Assembly (NCBI RefSeq): GCF_001189365.1
Contig: NZ_LFJJ01000041.1
Coordinates: 1 to 33,098, forward strand
Length of the DNA stretch: 33,098 nucleotides
Source of the DNA: Candidatus Burkholderia verschuerenii
Lineage (GTDB): Bacteria; Pseudomonadota; Gammaproteobacteria; Burkholderiales; Burkholderiaceae
Reading direction: 5' to 3'
Every line of letters starts with the position of its first letter. Position 1 is the stretch's first letter. Under the pieces are notes generated by a model. That model did no database searches. It was not told the DNA's origin and saw only the letters and a program-made list of their open reading frames with translations. Positions 27,687-33,098 of this stretch are shown here, in pieces. The position numbers were made by a program, and so were the translations under genes.

Positions 27687-27715
27687 AATTTACGCGACCG
27701 AATTTGGGTTGTCAA
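27687..27715 (-). promoter_or_regulatory. Sigma-70 promoter of the gcv operon
   Basis: On the minus strand TTGACA (complement of 27710-27715) is a perfect -35. It is separated by 17 nt from TAAATT (complement of 27687-27692), 4 of 6 to TATAAT. The start would be near 27680, exactly at the beginning of the first aptamer. Confidence 0.8.
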
Positions 27716-27753
27716 ACGGATTCGGGCGGGGGGCGGTGATGTGGCCCGCACGC

Positions 27754-27865
27754 TCAGGATGGCGAATGCGCGCCGGTCTTCACGTGCGCCAGAAACGCGT
27801 CCGCCGCCGGGATGAACGCGATGACGTCCGCGACGACCTCGGTCGCGTATTTCCGGGGAAATGGC
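27754..27865 (-). pseudogene. 3' fragment of an unidentified gene (minus strand)
   Basis: The minus strand reads EVVADVIAFIPAADAFLAHV followed by KTGAHSPS and a stop at 27754. This looks like a genuine C-terminus, and VVADVIAFI closely resembles VVADVLAFI at the end of the plus-strand fragment starting next door. There is no start codon with a ribosome-binding site, and the open frame further upstream is only the shadow of the other fragment. I take it as the remains of a truncated gene. Confidence 0.35.
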
Positions 27866-27873
27866 TTCGTCAA

Positions 27874-28137
27874 GTGATAGTCGGCATCGATTTCGTCACC
27901 GGCAACGAACCGCCGATGCTGCTCGCCGCCGGCACCGCCGATACCGACGTCGATCCGGTCAACAGCACGCAATTCGCCGATGCGCTGCGCGCGAAAGGCG
28001 ATCGCGTCGAACTGAAACGCTACGAAGGATTGGGCCACGACAGCCTGATCCAGGCATTTTCGACGTCTCAACGCGACACTTCGCCGGTCGTCGCCGACGT
28101 GCTCGCCTTCATCGACGCCCAGACAGCCGCGCATTGA
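27874..28137 (+). pseudogene. 3' fragment of an alpha/beta-hydrolase (esterase) gene
   Basis: The last ~85 codons match the C-terminal part of alpha/beta-hydrolase esterases. NEPPMLLAAGTADTDVDPVN carries the acidic residue of the catalytic triad. RYEGLGHDSLIQAFSTSQRD has the catalytic His in GLGH. The tail is VVADVLAFIDAQTAAH. The nucleophile-elbow Gly-x-Ser-x-Gly region and the whole N-terminal ~200 residues are missing. No plausible ribosome-binding site precedes the fragment. The upstream DNA is the glycine riboswitch region and a minus-strand gene tail. The remnant is therefore almost certainly inactive. Confidence 0.75.
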
Positions 28138-28219
28138 CGCCGCAATTGAGCCTGCAAATCGGTGAAAGCCCCGAGCTTACGGCGTTGCGCTGCAGCATGC
28201 CTTCTTCCTGACGCCCTCA

Positions 28220-28225
28220 TATACT
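28220..28225 (+). promoter_or_regulatory. Possible -10 element of the small membrane-protein gene
   Basis: TATACT lies 48 nt before the ATG at 28273. No convincing -35 is found at 16-18 nt upstream, so the promoter might need an activator. It lies just before the palindrome at 28230-28245. Confidence 0.35.
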
Positions 28226-28229
28226 GGTC

Positions 28230-28245
28230 TTACGGATACCCGTAA
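28230..28245. promoter_or_regulatory. Palindromic site TTACGG-N4-CCGTAA, candidate operator
   Basis: TTACGG (28230-28235) and CCGTAA (28240-28245) form a perfect inverted repeat with a 4-nt centre. It sits 5 nt after a TATACT hexamer, about where transcription would begin, and 28 nt before the small membrane-protein gene. A dimeric repressor binding here would block the start. No regulator gene lies nearby. Confidence 0.4.
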
Positions 28246-28272
28246 TCACAATCAAAAAAGCAGGAGGGCATC

Positions 28273-28437
28273 ATGGTTTCCCACATGAATGTCGCGCTGA
28301 TCGCGTTTGTCGTACTGTCCGCCGTGCTGATAGGGGTGTTGGCACTGTCGATGCATCGCCGCCACAGATTTTCACCGAATCTCATCGGCGCGTTGATGTG
28401 CTTCGTCCTGCTGGAGGCGATTCCAGCGCTCATCTGA
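28273..28437 (+). CDS. Small two-helix membrane protein
   Basis: A 54-residue product begins MVSHMNVALIAFVVLSAVLI behind a near-ideal ribosome-binding site (AGGAGGG, 28262-28268). Two hydrophobic stretches (about 7-26 and 36-54) flank a basic loop (MHRRHRF), so a hairpin with the loop in the cytoplasm is likely. I do not recognise a family. The stop overlaps the stop of the convergent epimerase gene by 8 nt. A -10-like TATACT and the palindromic site above precede it, so it probably has its own promoter. Confidence 0.7.
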   Translation: MVSHMNVALIAFVVLSAVLIGVLALSMHRRHRFSPNLIGALMCFVLLEAIPALI

Positions 28438-29566
28438 CGCCGACGCGCTCGCCTTTGCCCTCGCCCGCCAGAAAATCGTCGACGCTCGGAAAGCGCAGCG
28501 CGTAACGCAGCTCGCGCTTGAGCCGCGCGTTGTCGAGCCGGCGCGACTCGCGCATGAACGAAAGCGTCACCGGTTCGAGGCATCGTTGCGCTTCGTCGCG
28601 TGAAATGCGCGGCACGCGCGCGCGGCCATAAGCATCGGCGATGCGGTCGAAATAATCTCCCATGCGCAGATCGGTATCGTCCGACGCGTTGAACACGCGT
28701 TGCGGCTTGCCGCGCTCGAGCGCCCGCAGCAGGATCGCGGCGAGATCGTCGGCGTGGATGTGATTCGTGTAGACGTCGTCGCTTTGCAAGAGCGCGGGCA
28801 TTTGTTTGTCGATGCGCGCGAGCGGCAGACGATCGCCCGCGTAAATGCCCGGAATCCGCACGATCGACACGCGCCAGCCGCTGCCCGCGCCCGCCGCCCG
28901 CATTTGCGTTTCCGCCGATACGCGTCGCCGCGCGCGCTCGTTTTCCGGGCGCACCGGCCGTGTCTCGTCGACGAACGCGCCGCCGCAATCGCCGTAGACG
29001 CCCGTCGTGCTGGCATAGACGAAGCGCAAACCGGGGCGAAAGCTTTCCGCGCGCAAGCTGGTCGAGAAAGGCCCGTCGGATACAATGAAAGACGTTCTGG
29101 CGAACGCGCCCGGGCGCTGTCCGGGCCGACGCAACGGTGCACGCGCTGCATGCCGTAACGCGTGGCGCAAAGGCAGATCGGCGGCGTGCATGTAACCGCG
29201 CGCGCGACGCTGTCGCATGACCGGCGCAAGCGCCGGCCGGGCGATCGAACGGCGCGGTGCGCGCAGGGTCGCGAGCAAGGCGCGCGTGCGCGTGTCGGCG
29301 AGTCCGTCGCGCGGCGGCGGCGCGAGATGCAGCACGGTTTGCGCGACGCCCGCGAGACGTCGCAGGCTCGCGCGGGCATCGAGGTCGCCGGAGAGAGGCA
29401 GCGCGCCCGCCGCGCGCAGTTGCGCGGCCCGCTCCGGATGATGCGTGAGCGCGATCACGCGCGGCTTCGCGGCCCGCGATTGCAGGAGCGGCAGTGCGCG
29501 CATGCCGACATCGCCGCATCCGACGATCAGCACGCGCGCGCGGCGCAGGGTTCGAGTAGCGATCAT
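28430..29566 (-). CDS. NAD-dependent epimerase/dehydratase (YeeZ-like)
   Basis: The 378-residue product has the N-terminal Rossmann motif VLIVGCGDVGMRALPLL (12-28). The YASTTGVYGD motif (about 184-193) corresponds to the SDR active site. A later HIHADDLAAILLRAL segment (about 270) is typical of this family. The substrate is unknown. Between residues about 103 and 180 is an Arg/Ala/Pro-rich block that does not fit my recollection of relatives (~300-320 residues), which pass directly to the RFVYAS strand. The block overlaps on the plus strand a TACAAT hexamer and several hairpins. The gene is convergent with the small membrane-protein gene. A GUG/AUG choice is not in question: ATG at 29566. Confidence 0.8.
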   Translation of the reverse strand: MIATRTLRRARVLIVGCGDVGMRALPLLQSRAAKPRVIALTHHPERAAQLRAAGALPLSGDLDARASLRRLAGVAQTVLHLAPPPRDGLADTRTRALLATLRAPRRSIARPALAPVMRQRRARGYMHAADLPLRHALRHAARAPLRRPGQRPGAFARTSFIVSDGPFSTSLRAESFRPGLRFVYASTTGVYGDCGGAFVDETRPVRPENERARRRVSAETQMRAAGAGSGWRVSIVRIPGIYAGDRLPLARIDKQMPALLQSDDVYTNHIHADDLAAILLRALERGKPQRVFNASDDTDLRMGDYFDRIADAYGRARVPRISRDEAQRCLEPVTLSFMRESRRLDNARLKRELRYALRFPSVDDFLAGEGKGERVGVR

Positions 29567-29646
29567 CCGGGCATTCTATCCGCCGCTCGATTCACGCGTG
29601 CATCGCAGTAGAGACCAATCCACACATCGCAAGAAGAAATCGATCT

Positions 29647-30678
29647 ATGGCTTTCAATGTCACGCTCCGGCAAAGCGACCGGCAGTTTCAAGTGGAACCG
29701 GACGAACCGGTTCTGACCGCGGCGCTGCGTCAGGGCATCGGCCTGCCGTACGGCTGCAAGAACGGCGCGTGCGGTTCGTGCAAGGGCGCCGTCGTCGAGG
29801 GCGAAATCGAACAGGCGCCGCATTCGTCGTCCGCTTTGTCGAACGATGAAAAAACCCGCGGCATGGCCCTCTTCTGCTGCGCGACCGCCCAGACGGATCT
29901 CACCATCGACGTGCGCGAAGTCGCGGGCGTCGGCGACGTGCAGGTCAAGAAGCTGCCGTGCCGCGTCAACGCGCTGGAGCGCAAAGCGGACGATGTGGTC
30001 GAGCTCAAGCTGCAACTGCCCGCCAACGAGCGACTGCAATATCTCGCGGGACAGTACATCGAGTTCATCCTGAAGGACGGCAAGCGCCGCAGCTATTCGA
30101 TGGCGAGCCCGCCGCATCACGAAGGTCCGGTCGAGCTGCATATCTGCCATATGCCGGGCGGCACGTTCACGGATCACGTGTTCAACAACATGACGGAGCG
30201 CGACATCCTGCGCTTCGAAGGGCCGCTGGGCACCTTCTTCCTGCGCGAAGATTCCGACAAGCCGATCGTGCTGCTCGCGTCGGGCACGGGCTTCGCGCCG
30301 ATCAAGGCGATCATCGAGCATGCGGTGTTCAAGAACCTGAACCGCCCGATGACGCTCTACTGGGGCCGCCGCCGCAAGCGCGATCTGTACATGATGGAAC
30401 TGGCCGAGCAATGGGCGCGCGAGGTGCCGAACTTCACCTTCGTGCCGGTGCTCTCCGAGCCGGACGCCGGCGACGCGTGGACGGGCCGCACGGGCTTCGT
30501 TCATCGCGCTGTCATCGATGATCTGCCAGACTTGAGCGGATATCAGGTGTACGCGTGCGGCGCGCCGGTGATGGTGGAATCCGCGCAGCGCGATTTCACG
30601 CAGCATCATCGCCTGCCGGAAGACGAGTTTTATGCCGATTCCTTCACCAGCGCGGCGGATCTGGCGCATCCGGTCTGA
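29647..30678 (+). CDS. Ferredoxin-reductase-type flavoprotein (AscD family)
   Basis: The 343-residue product joins an N-terminal plant-type [2Fe-2S] ferredoxin (Cys37, 42, 45 and 77 or 78, CKNGACGSC) to a ferredoxin-reductase module. FAD binding is seen in RRSYSMASPP. NAD binding is seen in LLASGTGFAPIKAIIEHAVF. In the databases relatives are usually named CDP-6-deoxy-delta-3,4-glucoseen reductase (AscD), but in this setting no deoxysugar genes are near. A role as a general electron-transfer reductase for an unknown partner is as likely. It is divergent from the epimerase, with 80 nt between starts. Confidence 0.88.
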   Translation: MAFNVTLRQSDRQFQVEPDEPVLTAALRQGIGLPYGCKNGACGSCKGAVVEGEIEQAPHSSSALSNDEKTRGMALFCCATAQTDLTIDVREVAGVGDVQVKKLPCRVNALERKADDVVELKLQLPANERLQYLAGQYIEFILKDGKRRSYSMASPPHHEGPVELHICHMPGGTFTDHVFNNMTERDILRFEGPLGTFFLREDSDKPIVLLASGTGFAPIKAIIEHAVFKNLNRPMTLYWGRRRKRDLYMMELAEQWAREVPNFTFVPVLSEPDAGDAWTGRTGFVHRAVIDDLPDLSGYQVYACGAPVMVESAQRDFTQHHRLPEDEFYADSFTSAADLAHPV

Positions 30679-30701
30679 TGTTGCCGATGTTGCATCGATC
30701 A

Positions 30702-30728
30702 TGCAGGCGGACAAAAAATCCGCATGCA
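30702..30728 (+). terminator. Hairpin after the reductase gene
   Basis: A 10-bp stem with one G-A mismatch (30702-30711 with 30719-30728) has the loop CAAAAAA. It lies 24 nt past the stop. There is no T-run behind it, so it may be an mRNA-end structure rather than a terminator. Confidence 0.35.
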
Positions 30729-30729
30729 T

Positions 30730-30765
30730 GGTTTACAAGCAGGAACCACATAACGTATTCTTCGC
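30730..30765 (+). promoter_or_regulatory. Possible sigma-70 promoter before the leader ORF
   Basis: TTTACA (30732-30737) is 5 of 6 to the -35 consensus. TATTCT follows after 18 nt (30756-30761), 4 of 6 to the -10 consensus. Transcription would begin just at or beyond the ATG at 30768, so leader translation from this promoter would need a leaderless start. It is a weak prediction. Confidence 0.3.
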
Positions 30766-30767
30766 GA

Positions 30768-30818
30768 ATGAACCAGATCCTGAACGCACTTCGACGTCGC
30801 CGCTCACCGCTTCCCTAG
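30768..30818 (+). CDS. Putative 16-residue leader peptide with four Arg codons
   Basis: The peptide MNQILNALRRRRSPLP has four Arg codons in a row (CGA CGT CGC CGC, 30792-30803). It is followed 64 nt later by a strong intrinsic terminator and then by an acetylornithine-aminotransferase-like gene, an arginine-biosynthesis enzyme. The order is that of a classic attenuator. Against it, there is no Shine-Dalgarno sequence before the ATG, and short ORFs with Arg runs are common in GC-rich DNA. I rate it as a candidate only. Confidence 0.3.
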   Translation: MNQILNALRRRRSPLP

Positions 30819-30881
30819 GGATGCCGCTGGCTCGTCATGCATTCGCGTTCACGGTTCGGTAATACTTGAGCGCACGAAATG

Positions 30882-30913
30882 AAGCCACGGACATTCCGTG
30901 GCTTTTGTTTTTT
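30882..30913 (+). terminator. Strong intrinsic terminator before the argD-like gene
   Basis: The stem AAGCCACGG (30882-30890) pairs with CCGTGGCTT (30896-30904) over a 5-nt loop, followed by a T-run with one G (30903-30913). It is as good a rho-independent terminator as any in the window. It lies 204 nt after the reductase stop and 40 nt before the aminotransferase start. It might serve the reductase message or act as an attenuator. Confidence 0.85.
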
Positions 30914-30953
30914 CCGCACCACTTTCCTCTTTTGCCCTGTGGAGCCCGCTGTC

Positions 30954-32138
30954 ATGAATCTCGATGAGTTTCCCGTTGATTCGCTGATGTACATTACGAA
31001 CCGTCCCGATATCGTGTTCACGCACGGCAAGGGTTCCTGGCTCTACGACAACACGGGCAAGCGCTATCTCGACTTCATCCAGGGCTGGGCGGTGAATTCG
31101 CTCGGTCACTGCAACGAAGGCATGATCGAAGCGCTCGACAAACAGGCGCGCACGCTGATCAATCCGTCGCCGGCGTACTACAACGGCCCGATGGCGCAAC
31201 TCGCGGGTCTGCTCACGGCGAACTCGTGCTTCGACAAGGTGTTCTTCGCCAATAGCGGCGCGGAAGCGAACGAAGGCGCGATCAAGCTCGCGCGCAAGTG
31301 GGGCAAGAAGTTCAAGGGCGGCGCGTACGAGATCATCACCTTCGATCACAGCTTCCACGGCCGCACGATCGCGACGATGTCCGCGAGCGGCAAGCCCGGC
31401 TGGGACACGATCTACGTGCCGCAGGTGCCGGGTTTCCCGAAGGCCGATCTGAACGATATCGCGTCGGTCGAGAAGCTCATCACGGACAAGACGGTCGGCG
31501 TGATGCTCGAGCCGATTCAGGGCGAAGGCGGCGTGATTCCGGCGACGCGCGAATTCATGCAGCAGCTTCGGGAACTGACGAAGAAGCACAACCTCCTTTT
31601 CATCGTCGATGAAGTGCAGAGCGGTTGCGGCCGCGCGGGCACGCTGTTCGCGTACGAGCTGTCGGGCATCGAGCCGGACATCATGACGCTGGGCAAGGGC
31701 ATCGGCGGCGGCGTGCCGCTGGCGGCGTTGTTGTCGAAGGCGGATGTCGCCGTGTTCGAAGCGGGCGATCAGGGCGGCACGTACAACGGCAATCCGCTGA
31801 TGTCGGCGGTCGGTTATTCGGTGATTTCGCAACTCGTCGCGCCGGGCTTCCTCGAAAGCGTGCGCGAGAAAGGCGAGTATCTGAAGCAGGAGTTGCTGAA
31901 GCTGTCGGCGGAGCGCGGCTTCAAGGGCGAGCGTGGCGAAGGTCTGCTGCGCGCGCTGCTGCTCGATAGCGACAAGGGTCCGCAGATCGTCGAAAAGGCG
32001 CGTCTGATGCAACCGGACGGTTTGCTGCTGAACGCGGCGCGTTCGAATCTGCTGCGCTTCATGCCGGCGCTGAACGTGACGAAAGAAGAGATCGATCAGA
32101 TGATGACGATGCTGCGTTCGGTGCTCGATTCGCTGTGA
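30954..32138 (+). CDS. argD: Acetylornithine aminotransferase-like protein
   Basis: A class III pyridoxal-phosphate aminotransferase of 394 residues. It begins [20 protein letters not shown] and shows [20 protein letters not shown] (cofactor phosphate and sheet region). The pyridoxal lysine is Lys248 in [14 protein letters not shown]. The sequence fits ArgD, which makes N-acetylornithine from its semialdehyde in arginine synthesis, but related enzymes use other omega-amino substrates. The start was set at 30954, behind GGAG near 30941, because an in-frame extension from 30879 runs through the terminator hairpin. The stop overlaps the GTG of the next gene by 4 nt. Confidence 0.88.
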   Translation: MNLDEFPVDSLMYITNRPDIVFTHGKGSWLYDNTGKRYLDFIQGWAVNSLGHCNEGMIEALDKQARTLINPSPAYYNGPMAQLAGLLTANSCFDKVFFANSGAEANEGAIKLARKWGKKFKGGAYEIITFDHSFHGRTIATMSASGKPGWDTIYVPQVPGFPKADLNDIASVEKLITDKTVGVMLEPIQGEGGVIPATREFMQQLRELTKKHNLLFIVDEVQSGCGRAGTLFAYELSGIEPDIMTLGKGIGGGVPLAALLSKADVAVFEAGDQGGTYNGNPLMSAVGYSVISQLVAPGFLESVREKGEYLKQELLKLSAERGFKGERGEGLLRALLLDSDKGPQIVEKARLMQPDGLLLNAARSNLLRFMPALNVTKEEIDQMMTMLRSVLDSL

Positions 32139-32557
32139 TCATCCGTGTATTCGACGTGCGCGATCGCGAGGCCGTGATTGCGCTGTGGCGCGACGTGTTT
32201 CCCGAATACGCGGATGCGTCGCGGCCGCAGCGATCGCCTGAATTGTCGATCGACAATAAGCTTCGGACTCAGCCTGAGTTGTTCTTTGTCGGTGTCGTGG
32301 ATGGGGTTGTGGTTGGCACCGTGATGGCTGGGTATGACGGGCATCGGGGATGGGTTTATTCGCTTGCCGTTACGCCGGGTTTGCGGGGGCGCGGGCTTGG
32401 GCGGGCTTTGATGCTTCATGCTGAAGGAGCTTTGGGTGCGCTCGGGTGTCCTAAGGTTAATTTGCAGATTCTTGGTTTTAAGACTGAGCTTAGTGGGTTT
32501 TATGAGGCGTTGGGGTATCGGGTGGATGAGGTTGTTAGTCTTGGCAAGCGGCTTTAG
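32135..32557 (+). CDS. ypeA: GNAT-family N-acetyltransferase (YpeA-like)
   Basis: The 140-residue product starts with GTG overlapping the argD stop (GTGA), so the two are translated together. It has [20 protein letters not shown] (about 57-76), the acetyl-CoA-binding loop [10 protein letters not shown] (about 84-93), and the YpeA-type C-terminus ([18 protein letters not shown]). The natural substrate is unknown. The last ~220 bp change character: by hand count 32401-32560 has about 60 G, 54 T, 25 A and 21 C, with mostly T- or G-ending codons, unlike the rest of the window. The repeat copy D starts 10 nt after its stop. Confidence 0.9.
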   Translation: MIIRVFDVRDREAVIALWRDVFPEYADASRPQRSPELSIDNKLRTQPELFFVGVVDGVVVGTVMAGYDGHRGWVYSLAVTPGLRGRGLGRALMLHAEGALGALGCPKVNLQILGFKTELSGFYEALGYRVDEVVSLGKRL

Positions 32558-32566
32558 GGGGTTTTT

Positions 32567-32928
32567 GTTTGTCGTGCTTTTTTATTCAGTAACCGCCTCC
32601 CCGGCGGAGGGGTCACTTTCTTTGCGGCGGCAAAGAAAGTGACCAAAGAAAGCCGCTTGGCCGATCCTAAGCACCTTCTTGAGCTGCCCCGGCACAGGAT
32701 TAGAGACTTGGCACAGCAGTAGCGAGTGCTCTCACTGTGTTTTTGGGCGCTGGTTCCCATGCGATCAGCGCTTTCTCGCCTACCTCGGTAACGGTTCCCT
32801 TCGGCTTACTCCGGCCTCGCTGCGCGGCCGGTTTAGGTACGTATGAGCAACCGGCAGGTGTTCAGCGAAACGACCTCGAATGCCTCGTCGGTTTATTCGT
32901 TATTCGGCCCTACCTTGGTTGGCGCTTC
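32567..32928 (+). repeat. Dispersed ~360-bp repeat copy D
   Basis: It aligns with copies B and C over the full length with the same start (T-tract and CCCCGGCGGAGGGG) and end (GGCCCTACCTTGGTTGGCGC). Its hairpin at 32612-32643 has the GTCAC/GTGAC pair where copies A and C have GTTAC/GTAAC, so pairing is kept. Compared with copy B it has a one-base insertion in the CTCCGGCCTCGCTGCG segment, which breaks any reading frame. No gene follows in the window: 32929-33098 has only a hairpin. Confidence 0.9.
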
Positions 32929-33041
32929 GATGCTGTTGATTGATATCGCTAATCTGCGGCAGCCGATCTCTTAGTTGTGTGCGTCAAGTTGTGCAGAAAT
33001 CGGATGCCGGTGGTTTCAGTTGATCCTTCTGTGCGACGTGC

Positions 33042-33068
33042 GGCGCGAAGGGCGTAGCCCGCAGCGCC
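33042..33068 (+). other. Nested hairpin near the window edge
   Basis: GGCGC (33042-33046) pairs with GCGCC (33064-33068), and inside GGGC (33050-33053) pairs with GCCC (33057-33060), with symmetric 3-nt internal loops (GAA and GCA) and a GTA loop. It has no T-run. It may belong to another repeat family that continues past the window. The flanking 32929-33041 shows nothing nameable. Confidence 0.4.
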
Positions 33069-33098
33069 GAACGCCGCGCGGCCGCTATGCAGCAGCGC

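Noticed and set aside
29070-29260. 6S RNA gene inside the epimerase insert
   Set aside because: The ends of the segment do not pair to close a 6S-like long hairpin, and the conserved 6S words I remember are absent. Only a generic structured-RNA possibility is kept.
30632-30862. 76-codon open frame between the reductase and argD genes
   Set aside because: It begins inside the reductase gene in another frame, has no ribosome-binding site and no recognisable product.

Overview
The window is chromosomal DNA from a GC-rich betaproteobacterium of the Burkholderia sensu lato group (Burkholderia, Paraburkholderia or Caballeronia). The evidence is codon usage, flagellar proteins of the long Burkholderia type, a tandem glycine riboswitch before gcvT, and a dispersed ~360-bp repeat. 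The exact genus cannot be fixed from the sequence alone.

Region 1 (1-20122) is a flagellar locus. On the minus strand are flgL and flgK (hook-associated proteins), a PilZ-domain flagellar brake gene (ycgR) and the rod, ring and hook operon flgBCDEFGHIJ. On the plus strand, divergent from flgB, are flgA, flgM (anti-sigma-28), flgN (chaperone for FlgK and FlgL), flhB and flhA (export gate). Three good sigma-28 (FliA) promoters are visible, before flgK, ycgR and flgM. Candidate FlhDC-like sites lie in the flgB/flgA divergent region and before flhB. The architecture is the usual one: early structural and export genes under one control, late hook-associated, checkpoint and brake genes under FliA. 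flhF, flhG and fliA do not follow flhA.

Between flgK and ycgR (about 4022-5002) is a non-coding cluster of three copies of the dispersed repeat, two of them full length and head-to-head as a large inverted repeat. A fourth copy lies near the right end (32567-32928). Each carries a 14-bp perfect or near-perfect hairpin whose paired bases covary between copies. DNA leading into the repeats is strikingly G+T-rich on one strand, even inside genes.

Region 2 (20141-27715) is one-carbon and serine metabolism on the minus strand: a sigma-70 promoter and tandem glycine riboswitch, then gcvT-gcvH-gcvP, a secreted alginate-lyase-like protein, and single-chain iron-sulfur L-serine dehydratase (sdaA). 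Together they degrade glycine and serine to C1 units, ammonia and pyruvate.

Region 3 (27754-33098) is mixed: two head-to-head 3' fragments of hydrolase-like genes, a 54-residue two-helix membrane protein behind a palindromic site, a YeeZ-like NAD-dependent epimerase with an unusual ~78-residue insert, a ferredoxin-reductase-type flavoprotein, a possible arginine-codon leader and terminator before an acetylornithine-aminotransferase-like gene, a translationally coupled YpeA-type acetyltransferase, and the last repeat copy. No tRNA, rRNA, CRISPR array or insertion-sequence transposase was seen.
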